A stretch of 64,000 nt of DNA from Calothrix brevissima NIES-22 (GTDB taxonomy: Bacteria; Cyanobacteriota; Cyanobacteriia; Cyanobacteriales; Nostocaceae), in the NCBI RefSeq assembly GCF_002367995.1, contig NZ_AP018207.1, positions 744,001 to 808,000 on the forward strand, read 5' to 3'. The position numbers and the translations under genes are program-made. Below, in pieces: positions 9,032 to 18,220 of the stretch; the stretch's first letter is position 1, and each line of letters opens with the position of its first letter. The notes under the pieces are model-generated. The model saw only the letters and a list, made by a program, of their open reading frames with translations, was not told the origin of the DNA and made no database searches.

Positions 9032-10060
9032 ATGTCTGTAAATCTCACTAACTCAAAATTAAAATTCTTAACAACCACAGCTTTCTTGGTGTTAGGATTC
9101 GGGGGGGTTTTGTCTTCGCAAGTTCCCTTAGCTGCCGGTAGTAGTTCAACTGATACTAATGAACGAGTATCAGAAATTTTAAATCTTAGTGAAAATTCCG
9201 GCTCAGTCAGAGCTGTAGCCATAAGTCCCGACGGGAACACCCTGGCTAGCGTCAGTACAGATAACACAATTAAATTGTGGAATTTGAATACTGGCTTGAA
9301 ACTGCGTACCTTAGTTGGTCATACCAATTGGGTAAATTCCATAGCTTTTAGCCCTGATGGCAGTATCCTAGCTAGTGGCAGTCTAGACAAAACTATCAAA
9401 CTGTGGAATCTATCTACAGGTGCAGAACTTCATACTCTCACAGGTCATAAACTTTCAATTCAGTCTGTCGCCTTTAGCCCCGATGGCAATACTTTAGCTA
9501 GTGGTGGCTGGGATCAGACGATTAAATTATGGAATATAACCACAGGAGAAGTGATCCGCACCCTAGAAGGGGATTGCGATATTATCAATTCCCTAGCTTT
9601 TACCCCAGACGGCAAAACCCTTGCCAGTACAAATCATTTTGAAAAGAAAATTAAACTATGGAATTTGGCTGATGGCTCTGTTAAGCAAAGTCTTGCAGGA
9701 CATAGCGATGTAGTCAATGCCATAGCAATTAGTCCCAACGGCAAAATTATTGCCAGTGCCAGTTGGGATGGCACAATTAAACTGTGGAACTTGCGCACAG
9801 GGCGAGAACTCAGTACCCTCAAAGCAGATGCCAATAGAGTTTGGTCTGTAGCTTTCAGTCCCGATGGCAGAACCCTTGTCAGTGGAGGCTGGGATAACAC
9901 TGTCAGACTATGGAATGTGCCAGAAAGAAAACAAATCCGCTCTTTTAAAGGACATACCAATAAAATTTGGGCTGTAGCCTTTAACCCCAATGGCAAAACC
10001 ATTGTCAGCGCGGGGAAAGACCATCAAATTAAAGTTTGGCCAGTTGAGCAGTTAAATTAG
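9032..10060 (+). CDS. Secreted seven-bladed WD40 protein
   Basis: A 342-residue protein with an N-terminal hydrophobic segment (FLTTTAFLVLGFGGVLSS) followed by an Ala/Gly-rich stretch, then seven complete WD40 units, enough for one closed propeller. Blades 2 and 3 are near-canonical; blade 4 has a small insertion (STNHFEKKIKLW). The frame starts at a GTG at 8996, but the ATG at 9032 directly precedes the signal-like sequence and is preferred. It lies 113 bp after the kinase-WD40 gene and looks like the sensor half of such a fusion without its kinase. A soluble partner or decoy role is possible but unproven. Confidence 0.87.
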   Translation: MSVNLTNSKLKFLTTTAFLVLGFGGVLSSQVPLAAGSSSTDTNERVSEILNLSENSGSVRAVAISPDGNTLASVSTDNTIKLWNLNTGLKLRTLVGHTNWVNSIAFSPDGSILASGSLDKTIKLWNLSTGAELHTLTGHKLSIQSVAFSPDGNTLASGGWDQTIKLWNITTGEVIRTLEGDCDIINSLAFTPDGKTLASTNHFEKKIKLWNLADGSVKQSLAGHSDVVNAIAISPNGKIIASASWDGTIKLWNLRTGRELSTLKADANRVWSVAFSPDGRTLVSGGWDNTVRLWNVPERKQIRSFKGHTNKIWAVAFNPNGKTIVSAGKDHQIKVWPVEQLN

Positions 10061-10086
10061 ATTAGAAATTTTTGCTCCATATCCAA

Positions 10087-10130
10087 TCACAACTGACAAC
10101 TGACAACTCACAACTGACAACTGACAACTA
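10087..10130. repeat. STRR of CAACTGA units
   Basis: Six or so consecutive heptamers of the CAACTGA type between the WD40 gene and the converging proline-rich gene. Confidence 0.85.
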
Positions 10131-10136
10131 ACCAAA

Positions 10137-11384
10137 TTAATATAAAGTCAATCTGTATCTACCCCTTTCCTGCGGATTAGCAGAGGTCACTACCACATAA
10201 TAAGTATCATCTCCAGGTAATCTGGCACGGTCAATGAGGGCGCTAAATTTACCATCATTAGCATTATCAGCAGCGATAATCTGACCTTGAGAATTTAATA
10301 AAACTAAATAAGGAGAAAATTCCTCATACAAACTATCTGCACGAATACTAACCAGTTGATTTTTTTTGCCCTCAAACTTGGTAATATCGTAAGGACTTTT
10401 ATTTTGTTTTAAAGTCAGACTTTGGGCAGTTAGTTGCGCAGATTCGTCTAAAACATAGCTAGCGCGATCGTTCCTCAGTGCTAAACTATAACGACCTGTA
10501 TCGCCAGGATTACGACTAGTGACGGCGATAGTATAAGTACCGTCAACAGGTAATCTGACAAATACAAACGCATCTTTAACACCATTTGTTGCTTGTGTAC
10601 TGCTGCGCTTGACAATTACATTATTATCTGGGTCAAGCAGAAACATATAAGGATTGAGACTAAGATTATTTGAGCGTCGCGTATCGGTGCTACCACCAAG
10701 CCGAATTTGCACTAGTTGATTTGCTCTGCCCTCAAATTGGTAAAAGTGATAATATCTACCTTGAGATTGAAAATCACCTTTGCTGAGAATCCCGAAGGCA
10801 AAATCGACAAAGTTAATTGGCTTGTAATTGAGATTTGTCGGTAGAGAAACAGGCGAAACTTCGCGAGTTGGCTGGTTACTTGTACGTGGTTTAGTGGTTG
10901 GTTGGTAACGTCCTGATTCTGGACGGGGAGAACCATTATTTACAGGTTGAGATGGTGTAGTTTGTCTTGGTTGCGGTGCTGAATTTACAGGTTGAGATGG
11001 CGCAGTTTGTCTTGGCTGCGGTGCTGGATTTACAGGTTGAGATGGCGCAGTTTGTCTTGGCTGCGGTGCTGGATTTACAGGTTGAGATGGTGCTGTATTT
11101 GTAGTTGTCGGGGGTACGCGGGGGGGTAGAGGTGAATCAATAGATTGGCGAGGTTGCGGTGCTACAGGTGGTTGAGAGGTGGGTATTTGCTCAATTCCTT
11201 GTTCTACTGCTTCTGGTTGTCTTTCATCGGGTGGTTTAGCAATGATAAATTTTCGCAGCACTAGGGGAACTTCTACAGCATTGATAGGTAGAGAGTAACT
11301 ACTTATCAAAAAACTGTTACCTATTGCCAATAAAATCGCTAATTTAGCGCGGAAAGGGAATTTTTGATGTTTTGCTAGGGGCAT
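10137..11384 (-). CDS. Exported proline-rich protein with two PPC-like domains
   Basis: A 415-residue protein. A hydrophobic signal (LAILLAIGNSFLISSYSLPINA) is followed by a Pro/Gln-rich linker at about 60-170 containing four copies of a unit like PSQPVNPAPQPRQTA. Two repeated beta-domains come next (about 190-300 and 310-415), each with the pre-peptidase C-terminal (PPC) pattern: FEGRANQLVQIRL / FEGKKNQLVSIRA, then LLDPDNN or LLNSQGQ, then LPVDGTYTIAVTS or LPGDDTYYVVVTS, then GRYSL or GRYRL. No protease domain is present. It probably acts at the cell surface or in the periplasm. It sits between the WD40 gene and the second kinase-WD40 gene. Confidence 0.82.
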   Translation of the reverse strand: MPLAKHQKFPFRAKLAILLAIGNSFLISSYSLPINAVEVPLVLRKFIIAKPPDERQPEAVEQGIEQIPTSQPPVAPQPRQSIDSPLPPRVPPTTTNTAPSQPVNPAPQPRQTAPSQPVNPAPQPRQTAPSQPVNSAPQPRQTTPSQPVNNGSPRPESGRYQPTTKPRTSNQPTREVSPVSLPTNLNYKPINFVDFAFGILSKGDFQSQGRYYHFYQFEGRANQLVQIRLGGSTDTRRSNNLSLNPYMFLLDPDNNVIVKRSSTQATNGVKDAFVFVRLPVDGTYTIAVTSRNPGDTGRYSLALRNDRASYVLDESAQLTAQSLTLKQNKSPYDITKFEGKKNQLVSIRADSLYEEFSPYLVLLNSQGQIIAADNANDGKFSALIDRARLPGDDTYYVVVTSANPQERGRYRLTLY

Positions 11385-11657
11385 TATCTCACACCTCTTA
11401 AATATATGTCTTTAGCAAGATGCAATTGCAGTTTTTATACCCTGAATTATGAAAAGTACATAGTTAATTCTCAATTAACTGCATAAGGATGGAAGATGCT
11501 ATCAGCGATCGCTCTTGGAGTAAGTTACTTTTAATTTTAAATTGTTGAGTTACCTATAGAATAATTTACGAATGCAAAATAATCATTACCAGCAACTTTA
11601 TAGCAAAATTATGTGTCATGAATTAATATATACACAACCTGCATATGGATTTCCAGT
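11385..11657. other. Divergent intergenic region
   Basis: A 273-bp AT-rich stretch between the leftward proline-rich gene and the rightward kinase gene, with one HIP1-containing segment near 11506. It must hold both promoters. No specific operator was recognised. Confidence 0.4.
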
Positions 11658-13673
11658 ATGCGCTGCTGTCTGAATCCCGATTGTCTCAGTCCGCAAAATC
11701 CTGACAGTAACAAGGTTTGCCAAAGTTGCAATACACCCTTGATCGAACTTTTACGAGGTCGTTATCGTGTAATAAAAGTCATTTCTGATGAAGGTGGATT
11801 TGGGAGAACCTATCTCGCGGAAGATGTAGATAAACTCAATGAATGGTGTGTAGTTAAACAATTCGCACCCAAAGTTCAGGGAACTGCTGCACTAAAAAAA
11901 GCAGTAGAACTGTTTAAAGAAGAAGCGAAACAACTGCAAAAATTAGGCGAACATCCACAAATTCCCACGCTTTTAGCTTACTTTGAACAAGACAATTACT
12001 TGTTTTTAGTCCAGCAATATATCGATGGGCAAAATTTGATGCAGGAATTACACCGAGGTGTAATATATGATGAAACAAAAATCATTCAACTTTTGTTAGA
12101 TTTACTTCCTATTCTCAAATTTATTCACGAGCGCGGAGTCATTCATCGAGATATTAAACCACAAAATATTATTCGCCGTCAAAGCGATGGGCGATTAGTT
12201 TTAATAGATTTTGGCTCGTCTAAGCAATTAACAGCCGCCGTACATACACAAATTGGTACAACCATCGGCTCGCATGGTTATACTCCAATGGAACAAATGC
12301 AGGATGGTAAAGCTTATCCATCGAGTGATTTATTTAGTTTAGGCGCAACTTGTTTTCATTTATTGACTAAAATTCGTCCATCCCAACTATTGATGCAAAA
12401 AGGCTATAGTTGGGTAAATTCTTGGCAGCAATATGTCAATCATGATTCGAGAAATGCTGTCTCTCCAAATATAGATTTAGATCGAGTACTTAACAAATTA
12501 TTAACCACAGATATTCAGCAACGCTATCAATCTGCTGATGAAGTCATTAAGGATTTAACACCGCAGCAGACATCAGCAGCATTGCTACCTACGATCATTT
12601 CCAGTTACTCGACTGTCAACAAAAATAATGTTAAAAATCCCTGGTTGGTTGGTGCCGGAATTTTGCTATTGTTATTAGGATTAATTGGCTATGTATACTC
12701 TCGCTCACAACCAGCAACTAGATTTTCTCAACCTATCAAGCCAATAAACATCACAGAGAAATCTGAGCAAAGTAACACCCTTAAAGGACATGCTAGCGAT
12801 GTAAATTCTGTCGCCTTTAGTCCTGATGGTAAAACCTTAGCTAGTGGGAGCGATGACGAAACAATCAAACTCTGGAATGTAGAAACTAAACAAGAAATTC
12901 GCACGCTCAAAGGTCATTCTCAATGGATTTGGACTGTTGCCTTTAGTCCTGATGGTAAAATCTTAGCTAGTGGTAGTGCAGATAGAAATATTAAACTTTG
13001 GAATGTTACTACTGGTGCAGAAATTCGGACTTTGAAAGGACATAAAGATGGCATCGCGGCTGTAGCGTTTAGTCCTGATGGTAATACATTAGCCACAGCG
13101 AGTTTAGATAAGACAATTAAACTATGGAATGTCTCTAATGGGGAAGTAATTCGTACATTAGCAGGACATAATAAGGCAGTTTCTACTATTAGTTTTAGCC
13201 CTGATGGGCAGACTCTAGCTAGCGGCAGTTGGGATAATAAAATTAAACTGTGGAATGTTGCAACTGGTAAAGAAATTCGCACTTTTAGCGGACATTCTGA
13301 ATTAATTCAGGCTGTAGCTTTTAGCCCGGATGGTGTCACTCTTGCTAGTGCTAGTAAGGACAAAACTATTAAATTGTGGAATTTGGTAACGGGAGAAAAT
13401 ATTAGAACCTTACAAGGTCATACTGATAAAGTTAATTCTGTCGCCTATTTACCGAAATTAGCAGCTAGTAAAACATTAAATAATGTGAGTCTGGTTAGTG
13501 GCAGTAACGATAATACAGTTAAATTATGGGATACAAAAACTGGTAAAGAAATTCGCACTTTCAAGCGAGATTCTGGGTATATTTATGCTGTAGCTGCTAG
13601 TCCTGATGGTAAGAATATTGCTAGTGGTGGTAGTGCGGATAATATTATTAAAATTTGGCGTTTGTCTGATTAA
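11658..13673 (+). CDS. Ser/Thr kinase-WD40 fusion, paralogue of 6894 gene
   Basis: A 671-residue membrane kinase with the same architecture as the gene at 6894: Cys 3, 4, 9, 21 and 24 in the first 25 residues; a kinase domain at about 38-305 with SDEGGFGRTY, HRDIKPQN and DFGSSKQ; one TM helix (WLVGAGILLLLLGLIGYVYS, about 329-348); and seven WD40 blades. Blade 6 has an insertion of about eight residues (LPKLAASKTLNNVS). The two paralogues are near-identical in motif layout, so they probably arose by duplication with the free WD40 gene in between. It starts at a clean ATG. Confidence 0.95.
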   Translation: MRCCLNPDCLSPQNPDSNKVCQSCNTPLIELLRGRYRVIKVISDEGGFGRTYLAEDVDKLNEWCVVKQFAPKVQGTAALKKAVELFKEEAKQLQKLGEHPQIPTLLAYFEQDNYLFLVQQYIDGQNLMQELHRGVIYDETKIIQLLLDLLPILKFIHERGVIHRDIKPQNIIRRQSDGRLVLIDFGSSKQLTAAVHTQIGTTIGSHGYTPMEQMQDGKAYPSSDLFSLGATCFHLLTKIRPSQLLMQKGYSWVNSWQQYVNHDSRNAVSPNIDLDRVLNKLLTTDIQQRYQSADEVIKDLTPQQTSAALLPTIISSYSTVNKNNVKNPWLVGAGILLLLLGLIGYVYSRSQPATRFSQPIKPINITEKSEQSNTLKGHASDVNSVAFSPDGKTLASGSDDETIKLWNVETKQEIRTLKGHSQWIWTVAFSPDGKILASGSADRNIKLWNVTTGAEIRTLKGHKDGIAAVAFSPDGNTLATASLDKTIKLWNVSNGEVIRTLAGHNKAVSTISFSPDGQTLASGSWDNKIKLWNVATGKEIRTFSGHSELIQAVAFSPDGVTLASASKDKTIKLWNLVTGENIRTLQGHTDKVNSVAYLPKLAASKTLNNVSLVSGSNDNTVKLWDTKTGKEIRTFKRDSGYIYAVAASPDGKNIASGGSADNIIKIWRLSD

Positions 13674-13700
13674 TTTCTCATTCAGGACTTACGCATTATT

Positions 13701-13820
13701 GGGCGGGCAAGATGCCCACCCCACAAGAGTTTGAGGAGATGTAGGTTGGGTTGAGGAACGAAACCCAACATTTGCGGGAGTTTGTTGGGTTTACACAAGG
13801 TAATCCCAACCTATTAGTAT
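13701..13820. repeat. Dispersed intergenic inverted-repeat segment
   Basis: Holds a hairpin GGGCGGGCA/TGCCCACCC (13701-13721) and then a GTTGGGTT...AACCCAAC dyad (13745-13769) with a further GTTGGGTT near 13794. A reverse-oriented relative of the GTTGGGTT...CCTCAACCCAAC block occurs at 33482-33536. Just upstream (13684) is GGACTTACGCA, which also forms the ends of the MITE at 48764. The remaining sequence to 14054 shows no gene. Confidence 0.6.
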
Positions 13821-14054
13821 GAATGTGGCGCTAACACCAAGGGTATTGGAATTAGTATTACAAATCAAATAAGTCGCCTTTCAACCCTTACCATGCTAAG
13901 TAGGCAGTAAATTGAGTGCTTCTTTCCACAGGAGTAACTGACACAAATGCGACTTATAGAAGAGATGCATCTCCAGCTAACGAATGATTTTAGTTGCTGG
14001 ATAACTTCATAAACTGTGACTATTGCTTACAGAAATTTCAGTGGAGACTGAATT

Positions 14055-14348
14055 ATGAAACGCATTGGTGTATCCAAAATTGTCGGGACTACTGTATTAG
14101 CATTAAGTTTAGCGATCGCGCCTACAGTTTTACCAGCTTCTGCTCAAACCACTACTAATGATGGTACAGCAACAGATACCACCACAACAACAGACCGTCC
14201 TTTGACCGATGGTAACTATGCTGATGGTGATTGGGGTTTGCTGGGTTTACTCGGTTTATTTGGTTTATTCGGTCGTAAAAGTCGTAGAGATGACGATACT
14301 GCTTATAGCAACCGTGATGTTGTCAGTTCTTCTCGTTCCAATTTTTAA
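14055..14348 (+). CDS. WGxxGxxG family exported small protein
   Basis: A 97-residue protein. A signal peptide with an Ala-Ser-Ala cleavage site lies near residue 31, a Thr/Asp-rich spacer follows, and then DGDWGLLGLLGLFGLFG precedes a basic stretch (RKSRR). This is the WGxxGxxG pattern of cyanobacterial surface-sorting-like tails: glycine-rich hydrophobic helix plus positive residues. Here, unusually, about 20 residues follow the basic cluster, so it is not strictly C-terminal. The product is probably envelope-associated. A strong terminator follows at 14401. Confidence 0.82.
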   Translation: MKRIGVSKIVGTTVLALSLAIAPTVLPASAQTTTNDGTATDTTTTTDRPLTDGNYADGDWGLLGLLGLFGLFGRKSRRDDDTAYSNRDVVSSSRSNF

Positions 14349-14400
14349 TACTCAAGGCTTCTGCAATCTTAGGTGAATTCTACCAACAAGTTTAAGTTGC

Positions 14401-14426
14401 AGCCTGCTTTTGCAGGCTTTGTTTTG
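14401..14426 (+). terminator. Rho-independent terminator of the WGxxGxxG gene
   Basis: Stem AGCCTGC / GCAGGCT with a TTTT loop (14401-14418), followed by TTGTTTTG. It lies 52 bp after the stop codon of the upstream gene. Confidence 0.85.
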
Positions 14427-14553
14427 TCATAAACCCTTACAAATGACAAATGACAAATGACAAAAACCAATAATTTCACAAAGATAAAAAATGTTACTTA
14501 AAGTTTACTTACTCTTGAATCTAGCGATGATTGAGAGAAAATAAGTTTAAAGA

Positions 14554-14584
14554 GAAACCAAGGCTAACAAATAACCTTGGTTTC
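14554..14584 (+). other. Perfect 10-bp stem-loop upstream of a small ORF
   Basis: GAAACCAAGG (14554-14563) pairs with CCTTGGTTTC (14575-14584) around an 11-nt loop. It lies about 50 nt upstream of the small ORF at 14637 and has no downstream T-run, so a 5' UTR element or small-RNA end are both possible. Confidence 0.5.
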
Positions 14585-14636
14585 CCTATCACCTCAATGT
14601 TTTTGGTCTGATGGAGACACACCAAGAGAGGTAATT

Positions 14637-14750
14637 ATGTATCACGATACTTTAGTAGCCGACTTCAGCAATTACCTAATCGTCAAAATTTCCCTATTGA
14701 TGATGGTACTAATAGTACTGATGATTGTGGCTGGTGCTCCTGCTATTTGA
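14637..14750 (+). CDS. Putative 37-residue single-pass membrane peptide
   Basis: An ATG at 14637 follows a good Shine-Dalgarno, AGAGAGG at 14624-14630, six bases upstream. The 37-codon frame gives a polar start (MYHDTLVADFSNYLIVK) and a hydrophobic helix rich in Leu, Met, Val and Ile, ending GAPAI. One membrane span is predicted by eye. It stands alone after a stem-loop. No family recognised; the ribosome-binding site and helix are the only support for it being real. Confidence 0.5.
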   Translation: MYHDTLVADFSNYLIVKISLLMMVLIVLMIVAGAPAI

Positions 14751-15096
14751 AAATCAACATTCCCACTCTGATACATCTGTGCTGGGCAAAATTGTTATTT
14801 GCTGAAATATTACTGTATCTGTACAGAGAGTACAGTTGATGGCAATTGAATCGCAAGTGAAGCGGTAGCGATATTATGGGACTTAGTTCAGCAGAATCAA
14901 ATACCTGAATTTGGGTTGAGAAAGAATTCTGAGTAACGTCTGACAATAAGCCTAGTAAGGATCTTTCGTACTGCTAAAAGATAGAGAAGATTCTATATCG
15001 CAATGCTTTGGTGAATATCGAGAGATTCGATCAATATAATTGTCCTCGCATGACAACTGCGGATCAACTGTTTAATTAGGGATTTCCATGAGGTGA
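14751..15096. other. Intergenic stretch without recognised gene
   Basis: About 350 bp between two candidate small genes. A 67-codon leftward frame here has no ribosome-binding site or recognisable features and is not annotated. No repeat or RNA was recognised. Confidence 0.4.
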
Positions 15097-15255
15097 TTAA
15101 CTCGCGTGTTCCCAATCGCTGAGTGACTCATGCTGCTGTTTTACTGGACGTTTTTTCAGGGGAACTCTTGGCGAACCAATATCTGTCTTAGGGAAAGACT
15201 GTTTTTTCTTGGTGGATTTACTGTCTTGGGTGGGAGAATTCGTGGTGTTTGTCAT
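15097..15255 (-). CDS. Putative 52-residue basic hydrophilic protein
   Basis: The leftward frame starts with an ATG at 15255 and encodes MTNTTNSPTQDSKSTKKK followed by a Lys/Pro-rich middle and the acidic-aromatic end SLSDWEHAS. AAAGG lies about 10 nt upstream of the ATG. The composition (Ser, Thr, Lys, Pro; no hydrophobic core) suggests an unfolded small protein. No family recognised. It is supported by the clean start and coherent composition only. Confidence 0.45.
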   Translation of the reverse strand: MTNTTNSPTQDSKSTKKKQSFPKTDIGSPRVPLKKRPVKQQHESLSDWEHAS

Positions 15256-15527
15256 GGCTATTTAAACCTTTAATGAAAACTTCAGCACTAATGTATATCA
15301 TCAAATTGAAAAGTGCAAATTTCGCAAGAAATATCTTATTTTTTTCAGTATTCCTACGGGAATAGCAATCTCTTCAATTAGTGACTGTATTGGGGTAGAT
15401 ATAAGACTCAGTTAACAACTGCTTAAGGATTTACGGACTTATATTTACTGTCGCATTGTTGATAATTGGTATCAATGTCATCCCGTATCTTCATGTCAGT
15501 ATTGGGTTATAGCTTCCGCAATAACAC

Positions 15528-17864
15528 TTAAGGGCTGTCATGATTTACCTGAGAATTAACAATTGAAAAACCTCGTCTTGTAGATTTACTCTTGGATAAC
15601 TGTACTTGAAAGCTGACGCGATCGCTACTATTTTTACTTTTCACTTCCAATGTCCAGTTACCAGGACGAATCTGCCAAAATAAAGAATCAGCTGTATCCA
15701 TAGCTAGCTCTTCCCCATTTAACCGCCACTCTACAGGTTCAGCCGTCTTTCCTATTAGCTTAAACTCTAGTTTTTGGCTTGTTTGTTCCCCTGGATACAG
15801 CAAAAATAAATCGCCATTATTGGGAGAGATAATTCGTAAATTGCTAGTATTAAAAGTTGCTGGTTGCTGTTTAGCTAACCATTCATCATATTCTGCCGAT
15901 AAACCGCCTGGTTGTGGGTTTTCATAGGCGATTTTGTCTGCTGGATAAAAATATTCCTGCACCACGGAAGCACAATCAGGTGTAGGTTTTAACCCAGAAA
16001 CGGCACAGATGGGTAATTGCACTAAACCTTGAGGTGAAGGGAAATTTTCTGGTTCGTGATGTTCGTGCAAATGTAACATAATGCGATTCCACAAAGGCGC
16101 AGCCCCAGTTACCCCTGATACTTGGCGCATCGGTTCCCCGGTGAAATTGCCTACCCAAGTGGCGACAGTGTAATCTGTTGTAAATCCTACCGTCCAAGTA
16201 TCGCGAAAATTGGAAGAAGTACCGGTTTTTACTGCTGTGGGGAAAGGTAAATGTAATACAGAATCTACACCAAAAGCTGTAGCGCGGGCATGATTATCAC
16301 TCAACATATCAATAATTAATTGCCATGTTGTTGGGTTGGGGTTTGGCGTTTGGGATTTGCTGTTTGATGTTTGGGGTATGGTACTAACTAGCGATACAGC
16401 TTCACCTTGTCGCGCCATCGTCACATAAGCCTTGGCTAATTCCCACAGACTGACTTCTCCACTACCCAAAGTCAAACCTAAACCATAATATTCCGGAGTT
16501 TGATTGAGATGTTCAAAGCCTAATTCACGCAGATGTTCTAAGAAAGCTGGTACGCCTACCTTTTCTAATACCCTAACTGCGGGAATATTCAAAGAATTCG
16601 CCAACGCCACCCGCACCCGCACCGGGCCTTGAAACTTTTGAGTATAATCTGTAGGGCTATAAAGTTTCGCACCGGGAATTGCGTAATGTGCCGGCACATC
16701 TGCCAAAATGGTATTTGGGCGAATTATACCTTTAGCTAACGCCAACTCATAAACAAAGGGCTTGAGGGTAGAACCGGGTTGACGTAGCGCCTGTACGCCA
16801 TCATTACGTCCGAGTTTAGCTTCATCAAAATAATTGGGCGAACCCACATAAGCTAAAACTTCCCCGGTATGGTTATCTATTACCAAAGCGGCTGCATCTT
16901 GGACATTATTCGCCGCTAAAGAAGCAAGTACTTGCTGTACCTGTGCTTCCACAAATTGTTGTAAAGGTCTATCTATTGTAGTGTGAATTTGTCCTTCCCC
17001 TTCTGGGGTACTTTGCTGACTAGCTAACCAAAATAAAAAGTGAGGTGCAGCAATAATTCCCCGTTGACGGGATTGAAATACTACCTTTTCTGTATAAGCG
17101 CGTTCAGCTAAGGCAGAATTAATATAACCATCCTGTACCATCCGGTTGAGAACATATTTCTGACGCTGCTTCAACCGTTGCCAATGAGCTAAAGGGTCAA
17201 AATATGTGGGATTATTAGGAATAGCAGCCAATAAACTAGCCTGAGCAACATTTAAATCCTGAGCGGGGATAGAAAAATAAGTACGAGCTGCTGCTTCCAC
17301 ACCGTAGATATTTCCCCCCATTGGTAACCGATTAATATAAGCTGCGAGAATTTCATCCTTATTCATCCCCGCAGCTAATCGCCAAGCTAACCAAATTTCT
17401 TGCAGTTTACCAGAAAGATTGCGGGGAACCGGATCTAACATCCGCGCTAACTGCATTGTCACCGTCGAAGCACCAGAGACAAATCTTTTCGCGTGAATCG
17501 CTTCCTTAATCGCGCGGGCTACTGCTTTTAAATCCAACGCCCCATGATGATAGAAACTGCTATCTTCCGCCGCCAAAATTGCCTGAATAAACTGAGGCGA
17601 AACCTGATTTAATGGGACTACGGCAGTATGCTCTTGGTCGCGAGTGAGTATAGTTCCTAAAGGTAGCCCATTGCGATCGCTAAATTGTAACGCTAGCTGA
17701 TTTTGTTGAATATCTGTAGCGCGAACTGGTGCAAAATAGGGCATTAAGCGCACCACCAAGCACATCAGCAGCAAAGCTATAATAACCTTCCCCTGGCGAC
17801 TGCGATTTAACCGTCGCCAAAACTTTTGCGTAATTTGGATTAGCCTGCGTGAAGTTACTTGCAT
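15528..17864 (-). CDS. pbpC: Penicillin-binding protein 1C
   Basis: A 778-residue bifunctional peptidoglycan synthase. An N-terminal TM helix (about 27-45) is followed by a GT51 glycosyltransferase with catalytic Glu100 in AAEDSSFYHHG and STVTMQLARM, a transpeptidase with QPGSTLKPF (Ser near 364), SLN in ANSLNIP, and KTGTS (near 544), and the PBP1C-specific C-terminal domain (ISPNNGDLFLLYPGEQ onward). A Ser/Asn/Pro/Thr insertion (about 500-513, NSKSQTPNPNPTT) interrupts the transpeptidase region and is encoded by heptamer-like DNA. It diverges from the alpha-2-macroglobulin gene, the same partnership as pbpC-yfhM in enterobacteria. Confidence 0.95.
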   Translation of the reverse strand: MQVTSRRLIQITQKFWRRLNRSRQGKVIIALLLMCLVVRLMPYFAPVRATDIQQNQLALQFSDRNGLPLGTILTRDQEHTAVVPLNQVSPQFIQAILAAEDSSFYHHGALDLKAVARAIKEAIHAKRFVSGASTVTMQLARMLDPVPRNLSGKLQEIWLAWRLAAGMNKDEILAAYINRLPMGGNIYGVEAAARTYFSIPAQDLNVAQASLLAAIPNNPTYFDPLAHWQRLKQRQKYVLNRMVQDGYINSALAERAYTEKVVFQSRQRGIIAAPHFLFWLASQQSTPEGEGQIHTTIDRPLQQFVEAQVQQVLASLAANNVQDAAALVIDNHTGEVLAYVGSPNYFDEAKLGRNDGVQALRQPGSTLKPFVYELALAKGIIRPNTILADVPAHYAIPGAKLYSPTDYTQKFQGPVRVRVALANSLNIPAVRVLEKVGVPAFLEHLRELGFEHLNQTPEYYGLGLTLGSGEVSLWELAKAYVTMARQGEAVSLVSTIPQTSNSKSQTPNPNPTTWQLIIDMLSDNHARATAFGVDSVLHLPFPTAVKTGTSSNFRDTWTVGFTTDYTVATWVGNFTGEPMRQVSGVTGAAPLWNRIMLHLHEHHEPENFPSPQGLVQLPICAVSGLKPTPDCASVVQEYFYPADKIAYENPQPGGLSAEYDEWLAKQQPATFNTSNLRIISPNNGDLFLLYPGEQTSQKLEFKLIGKTAEPVEWRLNGEELAMDTADSLFWQIRPGNWTLEVKSKNSSDRVSFQVQLSKSKSTRRGFSIVNSQVNHDSP

Positions 17865-18220
17865 CAGCGAATGCTCTACCCTGTCAAAGTTACTTTAATT
17901 TTGACGTAGTAATCGCACTTTAATCAGGAAATATTACTAACAATTTACAACTAATTTGTCAGTTGTCATTAGTCATTTGTCATTGGTATTTATTCTCCAA
18001 TTATCATCTCCAAAAAATCAACATTTCTTAATTCTCTGTGTCCTCTGCGCCTCTGCGGTTCATCACTCTTCTCTTGGCGTCCTTGGCGTCTTGGCGGTTC
18101 ATTTAAATCTTATTAAGAATTGTAGTTATTACTAGGAACAATCCCCTCTCATTGGTTATCTATAGAATAATCTCACGCAAAGACGCAAAGGCGCAAAGAC
18201 AAGAGATATCTATATTAAAT
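17865..18220. other. Divergent region with cyanobacterial CTCTGCG repeats
   Basis: Holds promoters for pbpC (left) and the macroglobulin gene (right). Interspersed are CATTTGTCATTAG-type heptamers (near 17957-17985) and two facing repeat segments typical of cyanobacterial intergenic DNA: CTCTGCGCCTCTGCGG (near 18044) and CGCAAAGACGCAAAGG (near 18177). Confidence 0.6.
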
